A DNA stretch of 64,000 nt, from contig CM068546.1 of the NCBI GenBank assembly GCA_035048495.1, positions 29,840,674-29,904,673 on the forward strand. Reading direction: 5' to 3'. Below are positions 1 to 11,600 of this stretch, one piece after another. The notes beneath the pieces were generated by a model that saw only the letters and a program-made list of their open reading frames with translations, was not told the origin of the DNA and did no database searches. A program made the position numbers and the translations under genes. This DNA is from Euptelea pleiosperma (lineage: Eukaryota > Streptophyta > Magnoliopsida > Ranunculales > Eupteleaceae). Each line of letters begins with the position of its first letter. The first letter of the stretch is position 1.

Positions 1-179
1 TATTTAATTTCATAGTTGTTTTTTCTGTACTTCATGAATCTAAGGTTTTTCGTTTAAATTACTTAAGTTTAGATTTTTATGGAAAATCAATTAACTATCA
101 AGGGGTTGATACACTTGTTATATCAGGTGTTATTAGTCCGCAACATAATTGATTTTTTTTTTTTTGTATACGGAAAGAG

Positions 180-679
180 ATTACAACGACAGCACTCGAC
201 CGGGTAGGGTCCTGCCAGCAACGTCATCCAATAGCATCTGATGAATGTCCTTTGGGTGTGACCTTATCCAAACATTGTTTGAGCAACTGTGCCCCAAGGA
301 AGCCAATTTGTCTGCAACCAGATTTCATTCTCTAAAGCCATGTGTGGCTTTCCATTCCATCTCTGTCTCGGACAATAGATCTTTGATATCTTTGATCAGG
401 TTCCTGATACTCCCAAGGTTTATGAATGGTATTGTTTAGGCTGGTGATCACTGTGTCAGAATCTCCTTGGATGATAAGATTTTTTATTTTCAGTTGAACT
501 GCTAGCCGAATACATTCTCTAAGAGCTAGGCCTTCTGCTAATGTGATAGTGGACTTCCCCACATTTGCTGCATATGCAGCTATGCATCAGCCCGAAGCGT
601 CTCTTATCACTCCACCTATGGCAGCCTTGTCTGAATCAGAGAGAACCGAACCATCAAAGTTGAGCTTTAAGGGTTCCAT
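180..679 (-). pseudogene. Decayed RNase H-like (RVT_3) fragment of a LINE
   Basis: The minus strand reads MEPLKLNFDGSVLSDSDKAA then an internal stop, then ITLAEGLALRECIRLAVQLK and NLIIQGDSDTVITSLNNTIH, the usual pattern of the RNase H-like domain at the end of plant L1 elements. A frameshift near 425 moves the rest (IKDLLSETEMEWKATHGFRE) into another frame. It lies about 1.5 kb downstream of the LACS stop. Confidence 0.75.
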
Positions 680-699
680 CTTATCAATCTTTCTGTTTT

Positions 700-2242
700 T
701 TTTTTTTTTTCCTTTACTTTTGTTTTCTCGGTGTTTGTTTCCTTGTAGAGGTGAGAAAATCAAACAGATAAAGCATAAAAGATCAGTGTAGACCTTTGAG
801 GTCTAAGAATTGTAAGTATTTTGTAATGAGAACTATCATTTGATCTGTTAGTGATCTTTGAGGTCTAACAATTGTAGTTAATGCGATTTTATCTTTGAGG
901 ACATATAACACCAACACTATTGTTATTCACAAAATTGAACATAACAACACTGAACTCAACCTGTTGGGAACTTGGGATGATTATAACAATCTCGCCCGTC
1001 ACATTCTTTTTTGGCGGACAGAAAATAGCAAAATTATGTAGTAAGACTTCACTGCTACAACTGGGAATGGTCTTAGTCAAGCTATTTAAACTTTGGTACT
1101 AAACAACTCCTTATATAAATCTGTTTTTGCAATATTAGTGCATTGGAGTAGTTAATATCCAATATTAATTAACTAATCCAATGGTGGTCCTTCATTAGTT
1201 GGTGCATGGGCATGTGAACCAATGCTTCTGAAACTTAAAAGAGTGCTTTTCTACTTGAAAATGATTTTTACAGACAACTTACAAACGATCATTAAACCCC
1301 CAGTGTTTTCAACACACAAGGCTTCACTTGCCAAGGTATTGTTACATTTAACTAGGTCTGACACCAAGGTCCAACATAATGTAAAATTCGAATTCAGGCC
1401 CCCGTTTGAAATCCTACCATACACCAGACACCACTGTGCCCTTCTAAACTAAACAAAGGAACTTTATTACATCTTAAAAGGTGCATCAAAAGGTGATCAA
1501 TCATGAATGAGGGTTAAACCTAAACGTCCTTGACAATAGCAATGCGGTAGCAATAGGTGTGTATTTGGCTGTGCGAGGGATACACTGTAGGCACAAAATC
1601 CACTGTTTTGGCTCCCATGGGGAGCAGGATGGATGTTTTATGCCAAACACCCTAACAAGACTTGAAACTCTGGGTCAGCCTCCCACCAACCCCTCGCATC
1701 TCAATAATCAATCGATGCTAATGGGGTTGCCTATGTGCCACTGTAATGGACCGGGCCATGATGTTTAAGGCATTGATTTGAATTGTACCATTCTGGGCCG
1801 CTAGGGCTGGCCCTATTTACGCCATAATGCTGTCACGTACCACTAAATGAAGCAGCTTTAATCATAGACACAGCTAAATAGCAATCAAAGTTGTTAAAGC
1901 TTGTATTCAGATGAATCATAATTTATTTAACTCATAAAAAAAATGTATTCTTTTTAAGACAAATTAATAACAATTTATTTAACTGAAACATGTTACATCT
2001 TGAATAGTACTGAAAGCTCCAGCTGTTCTAAAAGTCCCACTGCTACTCCTTGAACATGCAAAACCTTTGCTTTTTTAAACCCCAAATTAAAATTTGATCA
2101 TATACATCCACAACAGCCCAGTGCGACCAAACTTTTCACCTTTTTGCCCTCTTGCGATTTTATTACAAAGGGGGAGCCATTAGATTCCCTGTATTAAAAA
2201 GCTTGAGCTTTATTCTCTTTCTTCGTGCTAATAAATTCTAGT
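700..2242. other. Non-coding region downstream of LACS, includes its 3' end
   Basis: No gene recognised. The part next to the LACS stop (about 1,930-2,242) contains several minus-strand AATAAA words (for example near 2,209) and probably holds the 3' untranslated region. A polyadenylation site cannot be chosen. Confidence 0.4.
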
Positions 2243-2687
2243 TCACAATGATGTCGGATCTGACATAGACAGCTCTTCATACATGTTCGATATTGCTTTT
2301 GCAAAGTAAGCCTTTGCTTGAGGTCTTTTGATCTGAAAGAAAATAAGCAAAACAGTGAGACTTTCGTTCTACTTCAGGCTTTCGCCTTAAGGTTGTTGAA
2401 GCAGAATACTTGCCTTGAATGTCGGAGTAAGAAGGCCGTTCTCCAAGCTGAACTGTTCGAGCACTAAAGTCACGGCTTTCACAAATTCAAAACCTCTCAA
2501 CTGCTTGGCAGAAGAAAAAAAAACATGATGATATAGAGCAAAAGAAAAAGGTATCCTCACAACTTCAGGGGGAATGAGAATATTTGTTGGAATAGGTTAC
2601 CTGAGCTTTCCCACCGAGAGCATCCATGTCAGCCAGGACAGCAGCCCTAGCTCTTTGATCATTGCACAGCTGTTCTAAATTTTCATA
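2243..2687 (-). CDS. LACS6: LACS exons 21-23 and stop codon; intron 22 is GC-AG
   Basis: Exon 21, 2601-2687; exon 22, 2414-2500; exon 23, 2243-2332, ending TGA at 2243-2245. Exon 22 encodes [20 protein letters not shown] then NGLLTPTFK, and exon 23 [20 protein letters not shown] to PTSL. The donor after LTPTFK is AAG|GCAAGT, the classic GC-AG form. No GT nearby keeps the frame. The C-terminus lacks a PTS1 tripeptide. Confidence 0.92.
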
Positions 2688-5600
2688 CTGCAAATATGCA
2701 TACCAAAAAAACCGATAAAATGGACACAAAGATTTTCTTCCTTTTGTACAACAAACAGATATGAACTACTCTATCAAATATATGTACAAATCCTTCACCA
2801 AATTGGTGAAACTTCCAGACTATTGACTTCAATCTTTTTAAGACAATAAATATTGTATCTTTGCTTCATCATTGAACAAAATGAGGGCATTTTATCCAAA
2901 ACCAAACTGCATTTTGCTTGTTGAAAAGAAACATGAGACCCTTGTTATGAAACAAGTTTAGACTAACAGCCTTGCTTGTACAAGATGAAGCACGTGGTTG
3001 AACCAGTAGCTGAATTAATGGTTCTATACGTTGGGACCTAGAAGAAATGGGTTCAATGGCTTACCAATTGAGAGAAAAAAATGAAGTGCAACTTGAGGTA
3101 AAATTCTTAATCTAACAAGAACTATTTATACTTTTGTTTTAAATGATGGGAAAAGATACAACACACTGCATCTATATTAAGCGACACAAGGGTAAAAGGT
3201 CTGGTGAACTCTACCAAATTCACCAAGAGATTCTCTTCCCTCACAGGCAGGATTTTCACATATAGCAGCTGAGGTGGCTGGATCGAAGGGGTCTACCTGT
3301 TTGATCAACTCACCCACTTTTCACAAGGCAAGTTCAGCCAATGCTCTCCTCATGTGACCAAATGAGAACATGTTTGTTTCTTTTTTGTTTTTTATTCTAA
3401 AAAAAATAGGAAATATTTGATTGTCACAGACCATGTGGCAAATCCCTCTATCAGATGGATGGTCCAGATTTGCCACATCAGCCATCCACATGGAAGAAAC
3501 CCCCGCCTTAACAGGGATCAAAGTCTATTGTGACCCCTACAAAATCCATTGCTTATGTGTGTGTGTGTATGCATATGTATGTATGTATGCCCGCCAATAA
3601 AACCACCTTGATTCCTTGAGATGCAGCCCAAGCCTTCAACACGTCTTGATCTACCGAGACAACAGCTACTAAGCAGGAGTTCATGCTGTCACCTTTCATC
3701 ACAAAACCATTAACCATTCAGCAAAGGGAAGATTATTGGGTAATTAAAAAAAACATATAATCCCAATTGCTTACCATATACAAAACACTGGGCAATAAAC
3801 GCGCATTTGGCATATATGTTCTCAATCTTCTCTGGTGCTATGTACTCGCCCTGTGCCAACTTAAAAATGTTCTTTTTCCTGTCACAATTTTACGAGAACC
3901 GTTCAATCTGATGGTTAAAAGTAAATAAATAATTAAGTGATGTGGTCAATATGCCTATAGTTATGGACAAGACATACTGTCAAATAAATGTACAAAACTT
4001 TTAATTTGTTTTCTAAGAAGCCCTTAATTTGAACCATGAGAAGTTGTTCATTTTTAGAAGGGATGCTTCTTAGAAAGGTCAAAACACAACTTCCGGTACA
4101 AGTTTTACCTACAAGCCTTCTATTTTTATTGTTTTCCAATCTAAGAATAGTTTAATTTTCTTTGAAAATAGTGGGTAAGCCACCCACACAAATTCACAGT
4201 TTATTTCTTATTACAACATACCTCGATAAACACAGTTAAAAAAATTAAGGTCAAAATGGATAAGTAGGAGAATTCACAAGGGCAGGCTTGATGGAAGATA
4301 ACACATTAGGTTATTGTGAAAATAGAAAGGGGAATTAACAGTTTGTTTCATAATGATTAAGTTTATCACTATCTTTTAAGGGTCGGGCTCAAGGGACCCC
4401 CATTTCTGACCCCCTTTTTGACCCCCCATCTTGGCGTACCCACATAGAAGATGAATCAATGGCTGATTTTTAGTGAGGATGATCTCTATGGTGAGGAGAT
4501 CATCCTCACAAAAATTCAAATCATTATTATATTCATAGACTGGTTTAGAAGCGGAAACATTATGGACCGACGATTTTTACCGTGTAACTTTAAAATCACA
4601 TTTGATGGGGTTAGAAGTTTCAGAATGGGCTGATTTTTTGTTGGGGTGATCTATATGGTGAGGTTATCATCCCCACCAAAATCAGCCATTCATTCATCTT
4701 CTACGTGGGTACACCAAGATGGGGGTCAAAAAAGGGGGTCAGAAATGGGGGTCCCTTAAGCCCGACCCATCTTTTAAAGCTAAAAATAGTATTAAAAAGC
4801 CCTCTAATTTTAGGGTCAGAGAAATCTGAGAGATGTCAGTCCAACTGCCAAAGAAAGGCTAAGATTTGGCTCTATAGATTGGATGCATTCTTACAGGTGA
4901 GAACAATAATTTGTGGGTGCTAGAAGCCTAGAGAGTTCTCTGCATGTCTTTTGATGCAGAACTGGTGTTGTGCTCGAATGCTAATTACACTTACAGGAGA
5001 ACTGAAGATATCCAGGTTAGTAGTTTCGTTATTAAACGTCGAATGCAATGGGTGAGTGAGATACTAATGACTTGACTGATAATCCAATTCCTACTACTAT
5101 GTCTGGATCCTACAAAAGAATTTTGAAACACCCAGTGTTCTTTCTGTTCTTCTTGAGATTCATGAGTACCACGAAAGATTATGGACCTTCTACAATAGGT
5201 TTTCCATAAGACAAAAAACAGGTTTTCCATAAGACAAAAAACAATAGGTTTTCCATAAGAGAATGTTGTAGAAGGTCCATTCCCTTATGAAAAACCTAGT
5301 ACTAGTATCAATTCCTCTCAGTACTACCACAAAAGATTATCTGATCTTACCTATCAATGATCTTTAGGCGCCCTCCAGGTAACCACAACCCTATGTCTCC
5401 TGTATGTAACCAGCCGTCCTCATCAATTATTTCTCTCCTGTCCAATTTGATTGGATCATCGGTCAGATTCAGTTTTAACAAATTTCATAAAACCTATAAG
5501 GAATTGCAATATGAGTAAGGTAAGTACGTCTGCACTTCATCTTTATGGTAGCCTTGGAAAACAGTAGGCCCCCTGACACAGATTTCACCACGAGGATAGG

Positions 5601-8600
5601 GCTGATCTTCAGAGGTGTAATTCATTTCAGGAACATCCACAAGCTTTATTTCTGAAAGAGAAAAAATACACCCAGATCACAAAAGAGACAATATCACAAT
5701 ACCAGAAAAATTTCCACTCATTAGAAAGCCTACTCCCATCAATTATTTGTTCCTTGTGATCGATCAAAAGAACTTCCTCATTTGCAAAGGACATCAACTA
5801 ACACTTTCCAGGATGCAATTTCAATTAACATGTCACAGCTGAATTTGCATGGTCAGTTTTGTTATTTGGAACAGAGTTACTCATGTCCTAGTCACCCATG
5901 TTACTTGGATCCTTTGAATCCCTCCGGGTACCTGTGTTCCGCAACAATAACATGGGTATGGGTGTGGGATCCATGTCAGATAAGGCATAGCCATTCCGGC
6001 ATACTCAAATATTTTGTTTTAGGAAATTATTTTTTATGTGTGTACAATTTTTTATCACAAATGTAGAAGACAATAACCAACATTATTATGATAACCAACG
6101 TTATTATGATATTCATCATCACCATCATCATACACCTTATCCCAATTATCAAGGGTTAACAACGCAAATCCTATTTCACCACTCGACTCTATTAAAAGCA
6201 ATATCTTCTGTCAAGTCATATGTCTTCAAATCCTTTCTTACTACCTCGCTCCATATCATTCTTGGCCTTCCTCTCTCCCTTTTATGGTCTACAACTTGTA
6301 CCAAAGCACTACTTCCCACCAATGCTATTGTTGGTCTTTGTTGTACATGCCCAAATCATTTCAATTGTCTTTTAACCTTAGTTTATCTCCTACTAGGGCA
6401 GTTCCTAGACTTCCTTAAACGTGTTTATTTCTAATTTTGTCTTTCCTAGTTTTTCCACTCATCCTGGACATCCCATCACTTATAAAACTTCCCTTCTTAT
6501 TTTGATAGGTACTCGTCGATCACATAATATTCTAGATGCGCGTCTCCTCCTTAGCCACCCCAGCACTAATTCTATGGGTCACATCCTCACCAATCTCTCC
6601 ATCCTTGTGGATAATCGAACCTAAATAACAAAAGTAGCCACTTTCAGGGTTTTCTTTGCCCGACAATCTTAACTAACGTCTCCTACCTATAAGCATCCTT
6701 ACAAAGTTGCACTACAAGTATTTTTTCTCGTTCCTACTTATATCTTAAAACCCTTATTTTCTAAACTATATCTCCATAGTTCTAGTATTGTATTTACTCC
6801 CTCTATAGTCTCATCAAGTAATACTATATCATCTGCAAATAGCATACACCAAGGGACCTTTCAATAAATATGAGCAACTAATTCATCCATAACTAGTGCA
6901 AAAAGGTACGGACTTAGGGCCACCTTAGTGCAAACCAATTGTAACTAGAAACTCATTTGTCTCCCCATTAACTATTCTTACACTAGTTACCGCTCCATTT
7001 TGTCAATATTAACATTCAAAACTTTTTTTCCCTTAATACCCACCAAATTTGCTCCTGTAGGAACTCTATCATGTGTTTTTTTTTCTAAAAAACATATCTA
7101 AATTCTTCCTCTTTTATCCAAACTTTAAATTAATTGTTTGTACCAAGGTAGTTAAGGGCGCAAGGCGCACTTAAGGCGCTAAGACCCCTGGAGCCTGAGG
7201 TGCAAGGCGAGGCACGCGCCTGACTAAAGCGAGGCGCAATATTAAAAATTATAATAAAAAATATTAAAAATTAAGAAAAATAACATCATAAAATAACCAA
7301 ACAAGTAATCATTATGCTATATATATAATATAAAGAACTTATCATTCTTTCTATTTTTTCCAAAAATTTATCAGAAAAAGACACACCCGATGCGTCATTT
7401 ATTACTTAAATCTTATTTTTTAAGAAATATCAGCATATATGATGGATACGTGTCGGTACCGTGACCCATACCTGTATCCGTGTCATACCGTGTCGACACT
7501 ACTACGATGGGGGATACATGTATTCAAGTATCATAGGTTCTAGTTAACATTGTCATTATCTAAATACAAAACAAGTAATCAAAAAGCCATAAAGTTTGCC
7601 CATCTCTAATTGGACCTACATACCGAAATTCATCCTTACTAGTAATTTATGTCCGTTGCATTAGTCTTTTTCATGGATTATTTTCAACCTCGGATTTCTA
7701 GCATTATTGGGGTATTCATATTAAAAGGTTAAGAATCACTAATCAGACCCATTTTGTCTTGTAAGCCCATCTAGCGATACGCCAAACATCCATACGATCA
7801 ATAGCCTCTAATAGTATGTCACGGGACTCACACTGTTGGTCCGTCATCCACTTCTATTATGTACACCAGCATCGATTTTTTTCTTTACATGTTGAAATGT
7901 TAAAATGTTGAATGACCAAAACACCCCTATAAAGTAAAAAAAAATTCAAAAAATAAGCAAGGTTTGTAAATTTAAGGAATTTGGGGGCCAAATTAGGAAT
8001 AAGGATTTTTTGATTTTTAACTTTTTTTTTTTAAAATCTGTTATTTTAGTGAGGCGCGTGCCTTGCGCCTGGACTGAGGCATGCGCCTTGATCTTAAGGC
8101 GCCTCGCCTTGACCATTTCAAGGCGCCTTGCGCCTCAGTGCTCCTTGACTACAGAGGTTTGTACAAAGATAGCCTCAATGGTTGACCTCTTTGGCATGAA
8201 ACCAATTTGGTTTCTGATATCTTTGTTTCTTGTCTTAATCTTTTCTCAATGATTTTCTCCCATAATTTTTGGTGTGGCTCATAAGTTCTATCCCAAGTAC
8301 AATTTTGTATATCTCCTTTATTTTTATAAATAGGTACTATCATTCATTTAGCTTTTTCTTAGTCTCCAAAATCTTGTTGAACAGCTTAGTTAACCACCTT
8401 CTTTCATTCACTTCCAAAATTATATCGGAATACCATATGGGTCTCGTCTTTCTTTATCTTAGCAAAAGCTTCTTTTAATTTGGTAACCCTAATCCTAAAG
8501 TAGTTTATATGTTCTCTAGCCTCTTTAGATAATGACGCCTCCTTCTATTCTTAAGCTCCCTATGTATTCTTCATTTAATAAGTCCTAAAAATACTCCACC

Positions 8601-11600
8601 TTTCTTTAATCTCTCCGTCCCATACCAAGACTCTCTAGTCCTCGCTCTTACTGCATCTAACTTGATTTGTCTCTAGTTTTTCTCTCTCACACTTTTGCTA
8701 GTTTTTAGATATCTTTCTCACCCTCTCATGTTCCCAACCTATTGAATAAGTCATCATACGCTTTATATTTTGCCCCGCTTACTAATTGCACTACTTCCTT
8801 ACAGCACTTTTATATTTTTGAAAGTTTTCCACATTTCTAGTTTGTTCCAAGTCTTGTAACATGATTCTCTTTAATAGCCTTTCAGACATCTTCACTCCAC
8901 CACCAAGTGTCTTTCTGTGAGTGACATTTCTCTTTAGATTTCCCAAAAACTTCTTTCACAACTCTTTTAATACAACTAGTCATTTCATCCAACATTGTAG
9001 TTTCTGCATCTAAATTCCTGTTTCCATCTATAAGTTTATCTCTAAAAAACACCATTTTATCTCATTTTAGGTTCCACCATCTAATTTTTGGACACCTTTT
9101 ATTTTCAACCCTCTCTTTCATCTCTTAACGCAAACAACTATAACCATTAGCCTATATTATGTAGTTAAACTCTCTCCTTGAATAACCTTACAATCTTTAC
9201 ATATCACACAATCCCTCATTCTAAGAAGAAAAGTCTACATGACTTATATTCGATGCACTCTTTAAAGTTACCAGATGTTCATCTCTCTTCCTAAAGTACG
9301 TATTTGCTAATATCAGATCATATGCCATGGCAAACTGAAGGATTATAATGCCCATCTCATTTATATCTCCACATTTGTCCTCCATCCACTCTCATATCCT
9401 ATACTATCTCTCCCTACATGCCTATTTAAGTTCCCTCCTAAAAATATCCTCTCCATCGGGAATTCATTTTAATAATTCAACCATCTTTTCCCAAATTTGT
9501 CTCTTAATACTCTTATCCAAGGTTTAAAGGAGGCCATTTTAACGGTTAAACGGACTGGGGGCGTTACCGTTAAAACGGATTGGAACAGCCAGGGGCAAAA
9601 ATGAAAAAAAATAGGAAAAAACGAAATTTAACGGAATTAAACGGATTTTAACGGTTTTCACGATTTTAACGGAAAAAATGGCGCTGAAATTCAAATTTTG
9701 AAATTTGAAAATTAAAAAAAAAAATGGAATTTAACGGATTTTAACGGAAATTAAACAGATTTTAACAGAATTAAACGGATTTAACAGCCGTTTTTTTCAC
9801 AAAATTTTCGGAATTAAACGGCTGTTTAAACAATTTTAACGGCCATTATAACAGAAAAATGGCCGTTTTTTACAAAACCGATAAAACGTGTTTAAACGGT
9901 TTTAACGGAAACGGGCTTGGGGCGTTACCGTTTAAACGGCCGTTTTTAAAACCATGCTCTTATCCAGTCTTACTTGAGTGCATATGCGCTAATAACATTA
10001 ACCATCTCCTCTCCTAGGGGTAGTTTAATTGACAGAAGCTATAACTTTCTCAACACTATCAAATCTTTCTTTAACACTATAACAACCCCATTTCTAGTAT
10101 TTTTTTTATCTCATGTGCAAAAATGCTTGTAAGTAAATCTGTTTTATCTATCCAAGACACTGCTATTATAGACGTCCGCCAATTTATAATGCTGCTAACT
10201 GCCAACGTTCCACGTAAAACTGTTGATACTTGTACAAAAAATTTTGCTTTCAAGTCATAAACCAAGAACTTACCACAAGCTGGATTAGGAGAGCCAACAT
10301 GACCAGATATGCTATCACCATCATCCATTGCGCTTATAATACAAGCAGTCTCAGTCATTCCATATCCTTCAGCTATTCGACCACCAAAGCATCTGTGAAG
10401 TTAATTCACACACTTTTTATTATGGAACAAAAGTTATCAAATACACAACTGATATGACACAATTATTAACAAGCAAGTAAGCACTCTGCTCAGAAAAAAG
10501 GAATCAACTTACACCCTCAAAAAATCCATGACATCGGGAGACAAAGGTGAGGCACCTGAACCCATAAACCGGACCCGCCCTCCAAGTTTTGCCCTTATTT
10601 TATTGAACACCAATCTGTCCCACATGGGTGATGGACTCCTACCTGAAATATCATATATGTAGGTAATAAAATAAATTAATATCAAAAGCAACACAAGAAC
10701 ATGAGCATATTGCAGAATAAAATTATACAGGTCTGAAGAGCAACTAAAGGCTCACTTCAATTAAAAAAGGCACAAACAACTTTCTAGGGCTATAATAAAG
10801 AGCGTTAAAATGATCAAACATAAATTTATGTATACATGTATTTTTGTGTCTATGTGTATAACCAAAAGAAGTCTGAGTGATTTGCTTCCCTAATCGTGGA
10901 AAAATGATAAAAAGAGAATTTCTACGGAGGCCATATATGCTTAGAATGAATATTTCAAACAGACTAATGAAAAAGGAGATCGACAATAATAATAACCGAC
11001 ACCTCTTCCAAACTCCAAAGAAGGTACAGCTGAGAACAATATATGCTACTGATTATGAAGTGGCTCAATCAATACATGTCCTTCAAAGGTCTTTGTTAGT
11101 ATAAATAGGGGTAATTCTGTATTTTTACCTTTATTCCAGCATTAGTACATATACTAATTGTGGGGGTCGACAAGTGTAAGTTAAAGACAGTAGTTCGACT
11201 TACTCTTCTCTCTCTCTATTCTTCTCATTTTTCTTACCATCTCAAAACCCTAATTTTTTACCATCTCAAGACAATAGTTCGATGTCCTTGAAGATTTCCT
11301 CATGAACCTCCAAATTGATGTTGATGAATAGTTCCAATTTATTCAATTGGATTAAGGAAAGTGCAAAAGCAATGGCTAGTAAAAGGAAATAAGACCTAAG
11401 AAAAAGACCTTTGCATGTTAATAGAGGATGAGATTCCATTCTTTGATTTGGGCAAAGGTGATGAGAGTGGGTGAGCAATGGATACTGGCAATCAATAATT
11501 GGGGTAGGGCTTAGCTGTTTAGGTTCATGCCTTCAAAAACATGTCAAATCCCATCACATGAATCCGAATTCGTCTAGATATATTGGTACCTGACCCATTG

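Larger units (their letters stand above)
6110..10090 (-). mobile_element. RTE-like LINE remnant (endonuclease to reverse transcriptase) in LACS intron 16
   Basis: The minus strand shows LINE motifs in order: endonuclease pieces ([14 protein letters not shown] near 9,990), reverse transcriptase [12 protein letters not shown] and [15 protein letters not shown] (8,200-8,340), [15 protein letters not shown] and the active-site box FADDIVL (near 6,830), and a C-terminal YLGSII-like part. Many stops and frameshifts make it inactive. It ends at an ATG-type triplet repeat (6110-6131), a tail typical of RTE elements. Two hAT-type elements are nested inside it (7144-8156, 9518-9956). RTE rather than L1 is an inference from motif wording and tail. 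Confidence 0.82.

Noticed and set aside
6036..6624. Plus-strand open frames of 132 and 67 codons
   Set aside because: They are the antisense of a LINE reverse transcriptase read on the minus strand.
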